In this document: piece after piece, positions 23,312 to 33,990 of the stretch
Position numbering within the stretch: the first letter of the stretch is position 1
Layout: each line of letters begins with the position of its first letter
DNA from: Petunia secreta
Lineage: Eukaryota; Streptophyta; Magnoliopsida; Solanales; Solanaceae
DNA length: 64,000 bases
Direction of reading: 5' to 3'
Assembly (NCBI GenBank): GCA_029990175.1
Contig: JARKIP010000033.1
Coordinates: 9,362,001-9,426,000 of the forward strand
Notes under the pieces: generated by a model
The model's input: only the letters and a program-made list of their open reading frames with translations
What the model was told of the DNA's origin: nothing
Database searches by the model: none
Position numbers and translations under genes: made by a program

Positions 23312-23355
23312 GGGTTACCTCCCAAGAAGCGCCTAATTTAACATCGTGGCACGAC
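23312..23355 (-). other. Conserved Athila post-integrase motif
   Basis: Plus-strand block with CTCCCAAGAAGCGCC and CGTGGCACGACG, overlapping or following the integrase end. It is nearly identical to 13589-13633 in the other Athila-like element. Confidence 0.75.
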
Positions 23356-23372
23356 GGTTTTGGCTTTTCTCT

Positions 23373-24586
23373 TCAAGTTTTATCAAGGTAGATGCACGCC
23401 ACTCCACCAACTTCGGCGTCGCATCCCAAGTAGTGTTTCACCCAATGCCCGTTGACTCGAAAGCTCTTTCCACCTTCCTTTGATTGCAAATCAACCGAGC
23501 CATAAGGAGTCACACCTGCTACCTTGAAGAGACCCTTCCATTTAGATTTGAGCTTCCCGGGGAACAACTTCAAGCGGGAGTCGAATAACAACACCAAATC
23601 TCCCTCTTTGAAAGTCCGGTTCCAAATTTTTGAATCATGAAGCATCTTCATTTTTTCTTTGTATATCAAAGCATTCTCATAAGCTAAGAACCGGAATTCA
23701 TCAAGTTCGTGCAAGCTTGAATCTCGCACTTGCGGCATCTCCCCAATGCATATTCAACTTCTTCAATGCCTAGAAGGTTTTGTGCTCAAGGTCAACCGGC
23801 AAATGGCAAGCTTTACCGAACACCAATTTGAGTGGTGACATCCCAATAGGAGTCTTGTACGCGGTTCGGTAAGCCCACAAAGCTTCATCAAGTTTTCTCG
23901 CCCAGTCGGTTCTATTTGCTTTAACCGTCTTGGCTAAAATGTTCTTCTCCTCCCGGTTTGAGACTTCAACTTGTCCACTTGTTTGAGGGTGGTAGGACGT
24001 TGCAACTTTGTGTTTCACTCCATATTTTTGGAGGAGGTTTGCAAAAGCTCGGTTGCAAAACTAGCTGCCACCATCAGTAATGATCGCCCTCGGGGTCCAA
24101 AATCGTGAGAAAATATTCTTCTTCAAGAAACCCAACACACTATTGGATTCATTATTGGAGAGCGCAACTGCTTCCACCCACTTGGGCACATAATCAACCG
24201 CTACCAAGATGTATTTGTTTCCATAGGAACTCACAAAGGGCCCCATGAAGTCGATTTCCCACACATCAAACAACTCGACTTCAACAATGGGGTTCATTGG
24301 CATCTCGTGCTTTCTTGATATTCCACCCATCCTTTGACAATGATCACAATTTTTACCCAAGTGTGGGCATTTGTGGTGTGGATATTCTCCACCTTGTTCA
24401 ACTTCTTTTCATTTGCTTCCCTATCGGCTTTTGAGTTCTTGTTCATGAGTTCCACGAATGTCATGATTCGAGCCATTTTCTCATCTTGGGCTTCAAGTCT
24501 TTCTATCATCATTGGACTAATCCCAACTTCTCTTCCTGGATTCTTAGCTCTTGATTGCCATTCTTGAGATCTCTTGGTCACTTTGT
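23373..24586 (-). pseudogene. Gag tail fused to integrase by deletion; integrase core and C-terminus
   Basis: The first part (24381-24581) is a charged helical Gag tail (PMMIERLEAQDEKMARIM). It runs directly into CDHCQRMGGISRKHEM, the end of the integrase zinc domain, so zinc knuckle, protease, RT and RNase H have been removed between about 24360 and 24400. The integrase core follows with its catalytic residues visible: Asp in WEIDFMGPF, Asp in IITDGGS and Glu in SGQVEVSNRE. The C-terminal domain (23373-23738) includes GDLVLLFDSRLKLFPGKLKS. A stop replaces a codon after GGS near 24061, and frames shift near 23765. The protein would have inserted cDNA into the genome but cannot be made as a single chain here. 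Confidence 0.85.
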
Positions 24587-25692
24587 CTATATATCTTTCA
24601 CCTCTTCATACCTCTTGTCCATGGTGACACCATTACATAAAGTGTCCAAGGCGGATTGGTTCATGTTGTTTAATCCTTGACAGAAGCTTTGCAACAACAT
24701 GCTTCCATTAAAGCCATGATTAGGACACTGGAGCAACCCATCTTGGAAAGCCTCCCAAGCCTCGGTCAAAGAATCGGATACTTCTTGCTCAAACATATAG
24801 ATCTTGTCTCTCAATGCCGCTTGCTTCCCTTTTGGTGAAAATTTCCCTAGGAATTGCTTTACTAACTCTTTCCAAGTGAAAATGGAATTTCTCGGCAACT
24901 TCTTCAACCAATCTTTAGCTTTTCCAGTAAGAGAGTAAGGAAACGCTCTCAACCTCAATGACTCTTCCGATACCCTTGCCGACTTGTAGAGATTACAAGT
25001 TTGTACGAAATTTCTCAAGTGATTATTTGAATCTTCATTTTTAGTACCACCAAAGCATCTATGTTGTTCAAGACCTTGAAGAATCACATTTGGAATACTA
25101 AAACTAGAATTTCCATGAATAGGAGGAGGAACTATGGCGCTTGCAAAATTATTCATATCAACTTGTTCTTCGATTTCCTCATCATCTTCATCGTCTCGCA
25201 TCTCTTGTTGATAGTCCCGAGCACCTCTAGCATACTCTTGATTCTGGTTGATTTTACGAGCATTAACTCTATTGACATTGCCCCCTCGGTTGACATTTGC
25301 TCTACCTCCACGATTTACACCTCGACCCGCTTGGTTTACACCTCGGCCCCCTCTGTTTGCATTGTTGCCACCCCGATTAGCATTACCCACAACATCTTCA
25401 TTTTCTCCAAGATTTCCTTCTTCATTTGCTTGGACCCCCACATTTGCTTGGCCAAAAGGGTTGTCATCTTGAGGGTTCAAACATTGTCAACTTGAGGATC
25501 ATTAGCTTCCTCTTTCATATCATCTTCATCCACTTGCTCGACATGGAATGGATAGCTTTCTTGGTTGAGTTCAATATGGAACTCTTCATCATATTCTTCT
25601 TCATAACCTTGCGGATCCCCATGTTGTTGATTATAATAATGGTTGTGGTTGGGGTTCTACAAATTCCGATTAGGATTTCTCCTATAAGCCAT
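24587..25692 (-). pseudogene. gag: Athila-type gag
   Basis: The likely start ATG is at 25690-25692 (MAYRRNPNRN), with an acidic, Asn/Tyr-rich N-terminus. A frame break near 25480-25500 leads into the 297-residue open frame. An Asn/Gly/Arg-rich stretch (about residues 25-85 of that frame) is followed by the retrotransposon Gag capsid-like domain. This has HLRNFVQTCNLYKS, LRLRAFPYSLTGKAKDWLK, FTWKELVKQFLGKFSP and a DSLTEAWEAFQDGL helix, all in the order expected for Athila and Tat Gag. It would form the capsid of the cytoplasmic virus-like particle. The zinc knuckle that normally follows is missing because of the internal deletion. Confidence 0.85.
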
Positions 25693-25796
25693 GTTTCACC
25701 TAAATAAGGTAAAACCAAAAGCAAAAGTAAAATGCTAGGACTTACGAACTAAACAACTTTTCTTAAGTAATTCAACTCAATATTCAAACCGTAGTG

Positions 25797-25814
25797 CCCA
25801 GGCAACAGTGCCAA
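25797..25814 (-). other. Primer-binding site (degenerate tRNA-Asp type)
   Basis: The minus strand reads TGGCACTGTTGCCTGGGC shortly after the LTR end GGATCA. It differs from the Athila tRNA-Asp PBS TGGCGCCGTTGCCGGGGA at three or four positions, mostly CpG-type changes. Confidence 0.75.
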
Positions 25815-25818
25815 AATT

Positions 25819-27202
25819 TGATCCATGCTCAATTGTACACCTTTAATAGTGAGGGGCAGTCCTCAAAGTATAATTCCTGATGTGAGTTGGGGTCGATTTC
25901 CCAAGGAAACTAGCTTGTCAAGTAAGAGAGTTGCAAGTAGAAATTCAAACGAAGTTTAATATTAAGTCCTACTAATGGTCTTTGTTTAAAGTAACAATAC
26001 TATTAGCTACAAAGCATATAAATTAAGCAAGTAATTTGAAATAATATTATGAGACTAGAGATGTAAACAACTAATAGTGATTTCCAACCAACAGGTATTT
26101 TCACTTCACTTTCCCAACACAAATATAATTACGGTCGAGTCTTCCTATTGTGATCTCTAGAATCCTTCTGGTCTAGAAGAAATCTTTCACAACCTGCTCG
26201 TCAAAGCCTTAGTTGAATGCTCGAAGCACTACTCAAACACCCAAGGAAAGGAGACCTCTTTCGAGCGTAACTCCTTTTAGATGGGTTAGTCTATCTAAAT
26301 AGCCTATAAACCCGAATCCTCGCCAAGTCCACTATTCTACACTAGTTAATCTATTCCGAGTCTTTAACTAGAAAAGTAGTCAAGAAATACCAAATATCAA
26401 TGATCTTGGAATTTTTATGTTATTGTAATGGGGAGTTGGACAACTGATACTTATGTTATAGTTAGTGAAATGGGACAACACCCATTGATTTTCGATCACT
26501 ATAGCATATTTACACCCTTAGTTATGAATTTAGCTACTCATAACAAGGGTTTGAATCAAGGCAATCAAAATGTAACAAAATGATGAAATGAGTTCAAACA
26601 TAGATATTGGGTTGATATATTGATTAAGATTCAAGGATACAAGTTTAGAAGCTTATAAAATGATGTTAAGACCTCTACTTGTCTTAAAAAATCACCTTAA
26701 ATTGAGTACAAAACATAATATGGAATGTGTCCTTAAAAACCCTAGCTTGTGCTATTTGTACAAGGCAAAAATTTCAGCCACATAGGTCGAGGCTGTCTGC
26801 CCAAACATGGGGGCGGTCCGCCCCAGACATTCCAAATCTCTGAAGTTTTAGGGCGCTCCACCCTTTCACAGGGGCGGGCTCCCATCATGCAATTCTTCTT
26901 GTAGGCGGTCCACTCTGTCACAGGGGCGGGCGCCTCTTGCTCTTTTCCCTTTTTTCGACTCTCTGTTCGGCCCTTAGGTGGGTTGCCTAGTCTCGAAGCG
27001 GGGTGCCTCTCTTGTAACTTCTCAAACTTCACGCTTTTGCTCCACTTCTCGCGCTTTAGATTCAATCTTCAACTAGTATTCATAGGATATCATTATAACC
27101 TGAAACTAATCAATTCACGACGTTAATTACACCAAATGTTGCTTTTGGATTCAAAAACAAAAGCTTAAAGTTGTCTTTAAGTTGGTAAAATACCAACTTA
27201 TG
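25819..27202 (-). repeat. 5' LTR of the env-bearing Athila-like element
   Basis: 1384 bp. In element sense it begins with a perfect hairpin, TTGGTATTTTACCAA with further pairing outside, and contains a GGCGGTCCGCC palindrome (26812-26822). It ends next to the PBS at 25795-25814. Confidence 0.9.
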
Positions 27203-27890
27203 ACTACCCATATCCCTACCAAACACCCCCATCTTACCAAAGGCGGATCTAAGATTTTATATTTATGGGTTCAGGGTTCTAATCATTTAAGTTAATGGGC
27301 TCTAAATCAATAGTTTGTACATATTATATGAATTTCTTAAGACAAATACGTTGTTTGGATCAAAGTTACTGGATCCGTCGAACCACGAAACCCCCTCTAG
27401 ATCCGCCCCTGGCCCTACCCCTTACTAAATGCTTAGGAAATTATTTTATTATTTGACAACCAAACATCGAAAAATAACACTTATTTTCCAAGAAATTACT
27501 TTTTTAGAAAAAACTCATACCAAACACATCCTTAATTCTTGCTAGTTCTTACTTTTTACATGCTTGTTATATAGGGTTTTCCCCTTAGTAGGATTTGTAA
27601 GGAAGATATGACCTTCCTTATTACTTGTACAATCTTCATTGAGGAGCTTATTATTTTATTTGTCCACCAGTTAAAAGTGAGAAATTATATTTATTCAACT
27701 ACACCGTAGGTGCAATTCATAACCCTTCATTTCATAAACCATATTGTGGATATAAACTAGTTAAAAAAAAAGAAAATATTATAAATTTTTATGAAGATCT
27801 AATGTAGCTTAAACATACGGCTATTTTCCCGATTTGACAAAAACTTGTGAACAATATAGCAACAGAGATTAAACGAAGATAGTATCAAAG
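27203..27890. other. Spacer between two retrotransposons, holding a MITE
   Basis: Apart from the MITE at 27241-27412 the spacer is AT-rich with no recognisable coding sequence. It starts with the CTACC duplication of the left element and ends with the CAAAG duplication of the right one (27886-27890). Confidence 0.6.
27241..27412. mobile_element. MITE with GGCGGATCTA terminal inverted repeats
   Basis: About 170 bases bounded by AGGCGGATCTAAG on the left and CTCTAGATCCGCCCCTGG on the right, which are inverted repeats of one another over at least ten bases. There is no coding capacity. The ends resemble a short hAT-type repeat family common in Solanaceae; this attribution is from memory of the motif. 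Target duplications are not clear. Confidence 0.6.
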
Positions 27891-28297
27891 TGTAACAAAG
27901 CCAACTATTGACTATATTGATAAGACTGAATTTAGTTACAATCCAAATAGGCAACTTAAAAACACAAAGTGCAGACCTATAATGGAAACTTAAGATACGA
28001 AGTAACTAAGGATAGAGGGGAAAAGGAGATGAGAAGCTACAAGAAGGGGATGAGGAGCTAGACAGAATTGGGGGTGAGGAGCATAGACCTTGCCTTAGGC
28101 ATTTTCACAATCTGCGTACCCTCTTCTCTAACTCCTACTCTTATTTAAACTAATTTCTAATTGGGCATGGATCCCAAGTTAACCTCTTGATGGACTGCTC
28201 GGTTGTTTGGCGTATTTGTGTCATCATATTCTGACCTACCAACCAAATAACTGGCCCCGAGCCATAAGAAATATATGAGCTATCTACGTTCATAACA
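27891..28297 (-). repeat. 3' LTR of the small Ty3-type element
   Basis: 407-bp partner LTR. The last unidentified frame of the element reads through the purine tract and ends inside this LTR at 28150. Confidence 0.88.
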
Positions 28298-30373
28298 ATA
28301 CTCCTCCCTGAATTCAAAAACTTGTCCTCAAGGTTCTGTAGTAGCATATTCTGTTGATTCGATAGGCCGTTGCAACTTCTGAATATAGGGATGTGAAGCA
28401 GAGGATAAACTTGAGCCAGAAGGTTGATGCGAACTATTTCACTCTTGGCAGTCACTAATGATGAAGAGAAACCAAACAACGATGACGGAAGTTTATAGTC
28501 GTGAGCAATTGCATTCAAGTGTTGAGTATCAAAGTTCTCAACAGATAGAGGTGCATTGTACATGGACAGTGTAGCAATGGCTTTCAAGATTGCCTCGGAG
28601 ACACTTCGCTTTCCTAGAGAATTAGTACCGACAAAGTACTTCCTCCTGGATCCCATACTACAACTGTCTTTCCATTTCCCTTTTGAAAATAATAAACAAA
28701 ATATATGGCAATAGCTTTACCACAGTCATTGTTTGTTCCTAACAAAAGCCCTTTGGATGACCTTGCTTTCAAAGCACAATATGCCCCATCCAATTTCTTA
28801 AGTTCATTCAAATAATTAGTTGTCATGCTACAGGTGATACTGCTCGACTTAAAACAATTAAATATCAGTTCTTCTTTCAGATGCAACGCATCTTTCACTA
28901 TAGTTGTCTGGTAGAGCACATGAATAAGGATAATATAAGAGACAACATTTGAGGCAATACCGGTGGAAAATCTAGGGAACAAAATTTCAGCACCAATATT
29001 CTGTTGTTGGGTTACAACAGACCCTGCAACTTTGTCATTGACAGTGGTGTACGAATCTAGCACCCACATAGCAATGAAGAGAAATGCTTTCTCTTGTAAA
29101 ACTGTAGCAATAACGCGATACATGATCAAATTATGTTTCAATAATAATATGATACCTTGCGCACAAGTTGCTCTTGACCAAAATCTGAACCATATAAGAG
29201 TTACAATCTCGTCATCAACACCCTAGTTCATATGACTTGTGTTTGTAGCCTCAAAATTAGGTCACTGCTTGCGCTTAGCAGTATCCAACAGTTTCTCTAC
29301 CTCCATTTTTGAAACCAATTTACCACAAGTCCTAGAAACTTGAGTGCCGATGCATTTACAGTAGCCTTAAAAGAAGCACCTGCCTCTTTGATCCCCACCT
29401 CGAAGGCAGCAGAAACTTCAAAAAATATGTGAAACCCATCTAGTGATAGTGCTACAACATATATGTCATCTGTCCATCGATTACCCCTAAAAAAAGAATA
29501 TAGCACATATTCCTCAAGCCATTTTATTACAACACAAGTTGTTAGAGGTCGTGTATGTCGCATAGCACATACCCAACCGGAACACAAAATGCTCCGTTAG
29601 AAATTCACCACTAATCCCTAAACCAGTAATATTATATGCAAATAAGTTCTTATATCCAAGGGTGACACGTAATAGAGTCGCACCGGGATAAATGGAAAGT
29701 GATAAACATAGTTAGCATGGCCGATGCTATCAAGATGATTGCCAATATGATGCTCGAATATCCTAAAGTGTTCCTTGAGATTATCCCTACATATCGCTGA
29801 ACAATCCTTGAAATGATGGAAGAACATCATTGAATCAGCAACCAATGGTACTCGCATAACCTTGCTTTTCCAGATAGGATGAGTACCTTCATAATGTATT
29901 ACTTTCTTTAATGATAGGACATGTGTGTGACATTCCGGTGGCACCACAAATTCTACACCACCAAAATATTTGAATTGACAATGAATATCTCCTGTTAGTG
30001 ACAAGATAGATAATGTTTGGCCAGTATCTAACCACTCAATGTTATGATTAGGCATGATGAACATCTTAGCATGTGGCAGTATATATTTGCAGCATAGGAA
30101 AGGAATTAGCTCTGATTCTTGAGGTAAAACTGGACAATCATCTTCCTCGCCAGCGAACTCCCATGGTTGTTTAACATCAAGAACGGAAAATAGAGTAGTT
30201 TCACTAAGCGTATGAGTTACCTGGGAAAGCAGATTTTGTGAATTATAAAGGTCCGATTCACCCGTAGTGTTAAACTCATGGACAGAGTTTGCAATTACCA
30301 CTACATCCACTGCTGAGTCATCCTCTGGTTGGTCATCTTCCAAACACGAGTCGAACTCGTCTACAATATCCAA
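28150..30373 (-). pseudogene. Series of unidentified frames replacing pol in the small Ty3 element
   Basis: Four minus-strand frames follow in order: 29618-30373 (251 residues, acidic N-terminus MDIVDEFDSCLEDD), 29297-29587 (RGNRWTDDIYVVALSLDGF), 28614-29141 (175 residues) and 28150-28656 (168 residues). Their lengths and even spacing suggest one ancestral ORF of roughly 700 residues broken by a few frameshifts. No RT, integrase, protease or zinc-knuckle motif is present. The last frame ends with LLQNLEDKFLNSG, which resembles a short NLEDK tail I recall from the C-termini of some plant Ty3 polyproteins. The function is unknown. It could be captured host sequence or a heavily diverged retroelement protein. 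Confidence 0.5.
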
Positions 30374-30439
30374 GTGACCAAGCTGGACACATCAATGAAT
30401 CTGTAGGTGAAAGTGGACTTGGCTCGCTTGATGGTTCGT

Positions 30440-30797
30440 GTTGGGAACTTTCATCAAACAATTGGACCTCCTCTAAAATTTCAGCTACTAATTGTGGGGG
30501 CTGGTACCTGCAAAGCTGAATCACTGGCTTCTAAGGCAGAGTCAATAGTTGGAATTGGCAATTCGTCGAACACTACAGCTGCAGTCTTAGCCGAATGGTC
30601 CGATACCGAATCATCAACTGCCATGGTAGTAGCCCCATCCATTTTTTGCGATTATACTTGAACATGCAAACCAGAGTCGTGTTGATCTTCCAAGGATGAG
30701 TCCACATCTGATAGCTCTTGTGGTACCGTGAATTTCCTGGAGCAAGCATCCAAGGCTTCCTTGACGACATCCATTTGGCGAAGAACACGAGAGGAAC
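30440..30797 (-). pseudogene. Continuation after the gag fragment, acidic, no known domain
   Basis: Directly after the solo LTR the minus strand continues the gag frame with QMDVVKEALDACSRKF and an acidic stretch, stops at 30652, and reopens with MDGATTMAVDDSVSDHSAK. Normal Gag would continue with the rest of the capsid and a zinc knuckle here; neither is seen. I do not recognise this stretch. Confidence 0.45.
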
Positions 30798-33276
30798 TGA
30801 AACGACCTCGGTCAGTCGTTTCAAAAGTTAGGACTCCGATTGGCGTGTCGATAATTTTAAAATATTCGTAATGTCCATTAGGACTTGTCTGTAATATTTG
30901 AGCTAAATCAGACATCGTTTGGTAGGCATCGGAAGAAGGTTTCAGTTTTTATTGGTGATAAATATTAAAAAGAGATTTTCGAGCTCGGTTTTTTCGAATG
31001 AGCTCCGATTCGAAATTCGAAAGCGCCGTTGAGTTTGTATGATTATTTATAACCTTTGTAAACTTTCGAAAGTGAATTTCGATGTTGTTCGGCTAGTTTC
31101 CGCTAAAATGCCGAAAGTTAAATAATTTGACTTCTTTTCCATTTAAATTCGCCTCTTGAGTTTCGGGAACCCGATTTGAGATCCGCCTTAGCGAGTATGC
31201 TACATATATTTTATATAACTGGTATGCAAAAGTTGGAATTATTTCGAATAACGTAGAGTACCATTTTAATTTTCATTAAGAAAAATAAAATATAAAAGTA
31301 AAAGAAAAGAAAAAAATAAAAGAAAAAGGAAAAGGATAAGTAAGAAAAAGAAAAGTCAAAATACGGTGGCATGGCTGAGGATACAATCCTTAGCCTTACA
31401 GCAAATGTGCAGAAACAGAAACGGGAAAATGCGAAAAGGAACTCAGCGGAAAATGAGAAAAGAGTCGGAGAAACGTAGAATTTTCACCCGGAAACATTAA
31501 GGTAATGATCCTAATATATTATTTGAGTTTATTACGTGTGTTTGAATATATTTTAACGGTAAAACTTGGAATATTAGACATCGTCCTAATAAGTTCAATT
31601 AATAGTTTAAAGAGTCAACTGGACCCCGATAATGGAATTGATTATATATTTGTACTCAGGGAGTTATGGGCAACTTATAAATGTAATTTATTTAGGGTTT
31701 GGTTATGTGACCATAAACCCCGTACATAGGCCTGACCTGCGTATTGCGTATGCGAATAGGGTATCAGGCTCCTAACTGGATTGCCCTAAGAAGTGAGGAA
31801 TGAAGCTTTTATCCCTATTTGATATATTTTTCTACTCATTGAACACAGTGGGATCGTTTGGCAATGAATCCAAAAGAATAAAGCGGTTGTTGGGCAGCAG
31901 TGTTAACTTTGGAAGAGGTAAGTGTTTATATCCATTTCTTTGGAGGCACCTGGCCTCGTGGATTTTCTACCACGTGTTCCTTACGTGTGTAGCTGCCGAT
32001 AGGCGTACTCCTTACGCCTTATCTTTAGATTTACCTTGTATATTATATATTATGTCCTGTAATTGTTATTGCATTGAGGATCTGAGCATTGTACTTTGGC
32101 TGTGAGTTGGCATCTACTTCCCGGCTGTCGATGGGAGTCCCGCGCCGGTGAAGGGTTATTATTGCATCACATTGCATTCATATGCATTATGTGTCATTCA
32201 TATGCATTACATTGCATATCATATTGGGTGCAGGAGTATTCCGCCCCAGGAGCAGGAGTATTCCGCTCCATTGTATCATATTGAGGGTAGGAGGATTCCG
32301 CCCCAGGAGAGTGCATGAGTATTCCGCCTCTGGTTTACATTATATCGGGTGCAGGAGTATTCTGCCCCAGGAGAGTGCAGGAGTATTCCGCCTCTGGTTT
32401 ATATTATATCGGGTGCAGGAGTATTCCGCCCCAGGAGCAGGAGTATTCCGCTCCAGTTGGTTATCAGATTGGATTGCCCTCGAATGCAGGAGTATTCCGC
32501 TTCGAGATGGGATGGCGGGCACATGTGTCCCTTTGCATCATATTTCATTTCATTTCATTTCATTTCATCTCACTTCATTTTATTGCATCTCAATTCATAC
32601 CATTGTGTAGACTTGCTGTACATGACTACTGTTCTGCTTGTGTGTGCATTACTTATTTGTTAACATGTTTCTGGCTCGTATACCTGGTTGATTTTATGGT
32701 TTCATACGTGTTTCCGGTTATTATCTGGTCCTGCCTTTTTATAATTTAAATAAGAGAAATTTGGTTTATCTCTTTCTTCTCCCTGGCTAGCTATCCTATT
32801 CTTTGAGGTGGCTAGTCTGCCCCACTTATTGAGTCCTTTTGACTCACCCTTGTTTGTTGTTTGTTTCTTGTCTATCTATTTCGTTTCGGCAGGTTTGCTC
32901 CAGGATGGAGTTCGCCACGTTGTGAAGGAGCGAAGACGACGTCAGCTGTCAGGGTGAGCCAACTTTTATTCCGGATGGCCACCAATTTATTGGTTATTAT
33001 ATCAGTTGCATCTTGCTCCCTTCATGAGGTATTTGTCTTCTTTGTTCTCTTAGATGTCTAGTCTGGATAGTCCTAAACCTAGTATGTTGGGTAGCCAGCT
33101 GTAATTTCTTTTGTACAGCTTAGAGGTGTCAGTATGTCTGTTGTTTTTTTAAGTCTTGTCTTTCTTTGTGAATTGTTATATTTATTTCCCTGATTTAATT
33201 GGTAAGGGTTCAGCCGACGGGTCTAGGGGAGGATGTCGGGTGCCCGCACGGCCTAACCGGATTTCGGGTCGTGTCA
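30798..33276 (+). repeat. Solo LTR of the 35-44 kb Ty3 family
   Basis: 2479 bp starting TGAAACGACCTCGG and ending GGGTCGTGTCA, with a perfect GGAAC duplication on both sides (30793-30797 and 33277-33281). It matches both LTRs of the full element at 34947-44150 along its length, including the GGAGTATTCCGC minisatellite. A single LTR with intact TSD indicates loss of the interior by LTR-LTR recombination. Confidence 0.93.
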
Positions 33277-33281
33277 GGAAC

Positions 33282-33575
33282 ATTCATACATTTGGAACAT
33301 AATATCATTGGAAAAACGACTAAACAATTTCATTACAAAATTTTCCCAATTCTCAAACTGATTGTTCTAATAAAGCAAATGGAACCACACCAGAGCATCG
33401 CCATCCAAATAAACTGATGCTAGAGGAAACTTGACGTCATTAGAAATGGACTAGAATTGAAAGTATTTTTCTACCTGTAAAATCCAACCTAGGGATTCCC
33501 GCTGCTGAAACGACCCAATACCGCAGGAGCTTGAGACAGGTCCACCATAGTAGATGGATTTAATGAAAGAACCAA
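33282..33575 (-). pseudogene. gag: Ty3 gag N-terminal part, interrupted by a solo LTR
   Basis: The minus strand reads SLGWILQVEKYFQF, then after a stop PLASVYLDGDALVWFHLLY, then another stop and NWENFVMKLFSRFSND. This is the typical order of a plant Ty3 Gag capsid domain. The frame meets the solo LTR at 33276 and, with one GGAAC copy removed, continues in the same frame at 30797 (ECSSRVLRQ). At least two in-frame stops make it a pseudogene. Confidence 0.75.
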
Positions 33576-33985
33576 TGTAACAAAGGCAATTGTTAACTGT
33601 ATTGATAAGACTGAATTTAGTTACAATCCAAACAGGCAACTTAAAAACACAACGTGCAGAACTACAATGGAAACTTAAGATACGAAGTAACTACGGATAG
33701 AGGGGGAAAGGAGATGAGAAGCTAGAAGAAGGGGACGAGGAGCTAGACAGAATTGGGGGTGAGGAGCATAGACTTTTTCTTAGGCATTTTCACAATTTGC
33801 GTACCCTCTTCTCTAACTCCTACTCTTATTTAAACTAACTCTTAATTGGGCCTGGATCCCAGGATAACCTCTTGATGGACTGCTCAGTTGTTTGGCGTAT
33901 TTATGTCCTCATAGTCAGATCAACCTCTAACCAAATAACTTGCCCCGGGCCATAAGCAATATATGAGCTATCCACGTTCATAACA
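33576..33985 (-). repeat. 5' LTR of the small Ty3-type element
   Basis: 410-bp direct repeat of 27891-28297, upstream in element sense. The sequence after it on the minus strand (TTGGTTCTTTCATT) sits where the PBS should be. I could not match it to a tRNA with confidence. Confidence 0.88.
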
Positions 33986-33990
33986 CAAAG

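Larger units (their letters stand above)
16562..27202 (-). mobile_element. Athila-like Ty3 retrotransposon with env-position ORF, pol deleted
   Basis: LTRs at 16562-17946 (1385 bp) and 25819-27202 (1384 bp) are flanked by the target duplication CTACC (16557-16561 and 27203-27207). The right terminal CA has mutated to GA. In element (minus) order it holds PBS, gag, a short gag-tail/integrase fusion, a GC-palindrome-rich spacer, an env-position ORF and a long 3' untranslated region. Protease, RT and RNase H are absent. The LTRs differ at many positions, so this copy is older than the two elements to its left. A solo LTR of a related family, with the same terminal hairpin, lies at 45399-46819. 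Confidence 0.92.
27891..33985 (-). mobile_element. Small non-autonomous Ty3-type LTR element with unidentified ORFs
   Basis: Short LTRs (27891-28297, 407 bp; 33576-33985, 410 bp) are flanked by a perfect CAAAG duplication (27886-27890 and 33986-33990). In element (minus) sense the LTR runs TGTTATGAACG to TTTGTTACA. A purine tract reading CAGGGAGGAGTAT precedes the 3' LTR. Without the nested 2.48-kb solo LTR the element is about 3.6 kb. It encodes the N-terminal part of a Ty3 Gag, then a series of frames matching nothing I recognise, and no protease, RT, RNase H or integrase. Confidence 0.88.

Noticed and set aside
32182..32749. Overlapping frames rich in EYSAPG / GVFRPRS repeats (also at 36328-36758 and 42943-43404)
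   Set aside because: They translate the GGAGTATTCCGC minisatellite in LTRs. All frames of a stop-free repeat stay open, so this is not evidence of a protein.
27891..33985. Integrated plant pararetrovirus considered for the unknown frames
   Set aside because: The element has LTRs, TSDs, a purine tract and a Ty3 Gag, and no movement-protein, coat-protein or RT motif, so a pararetrovirus origin is not supported.
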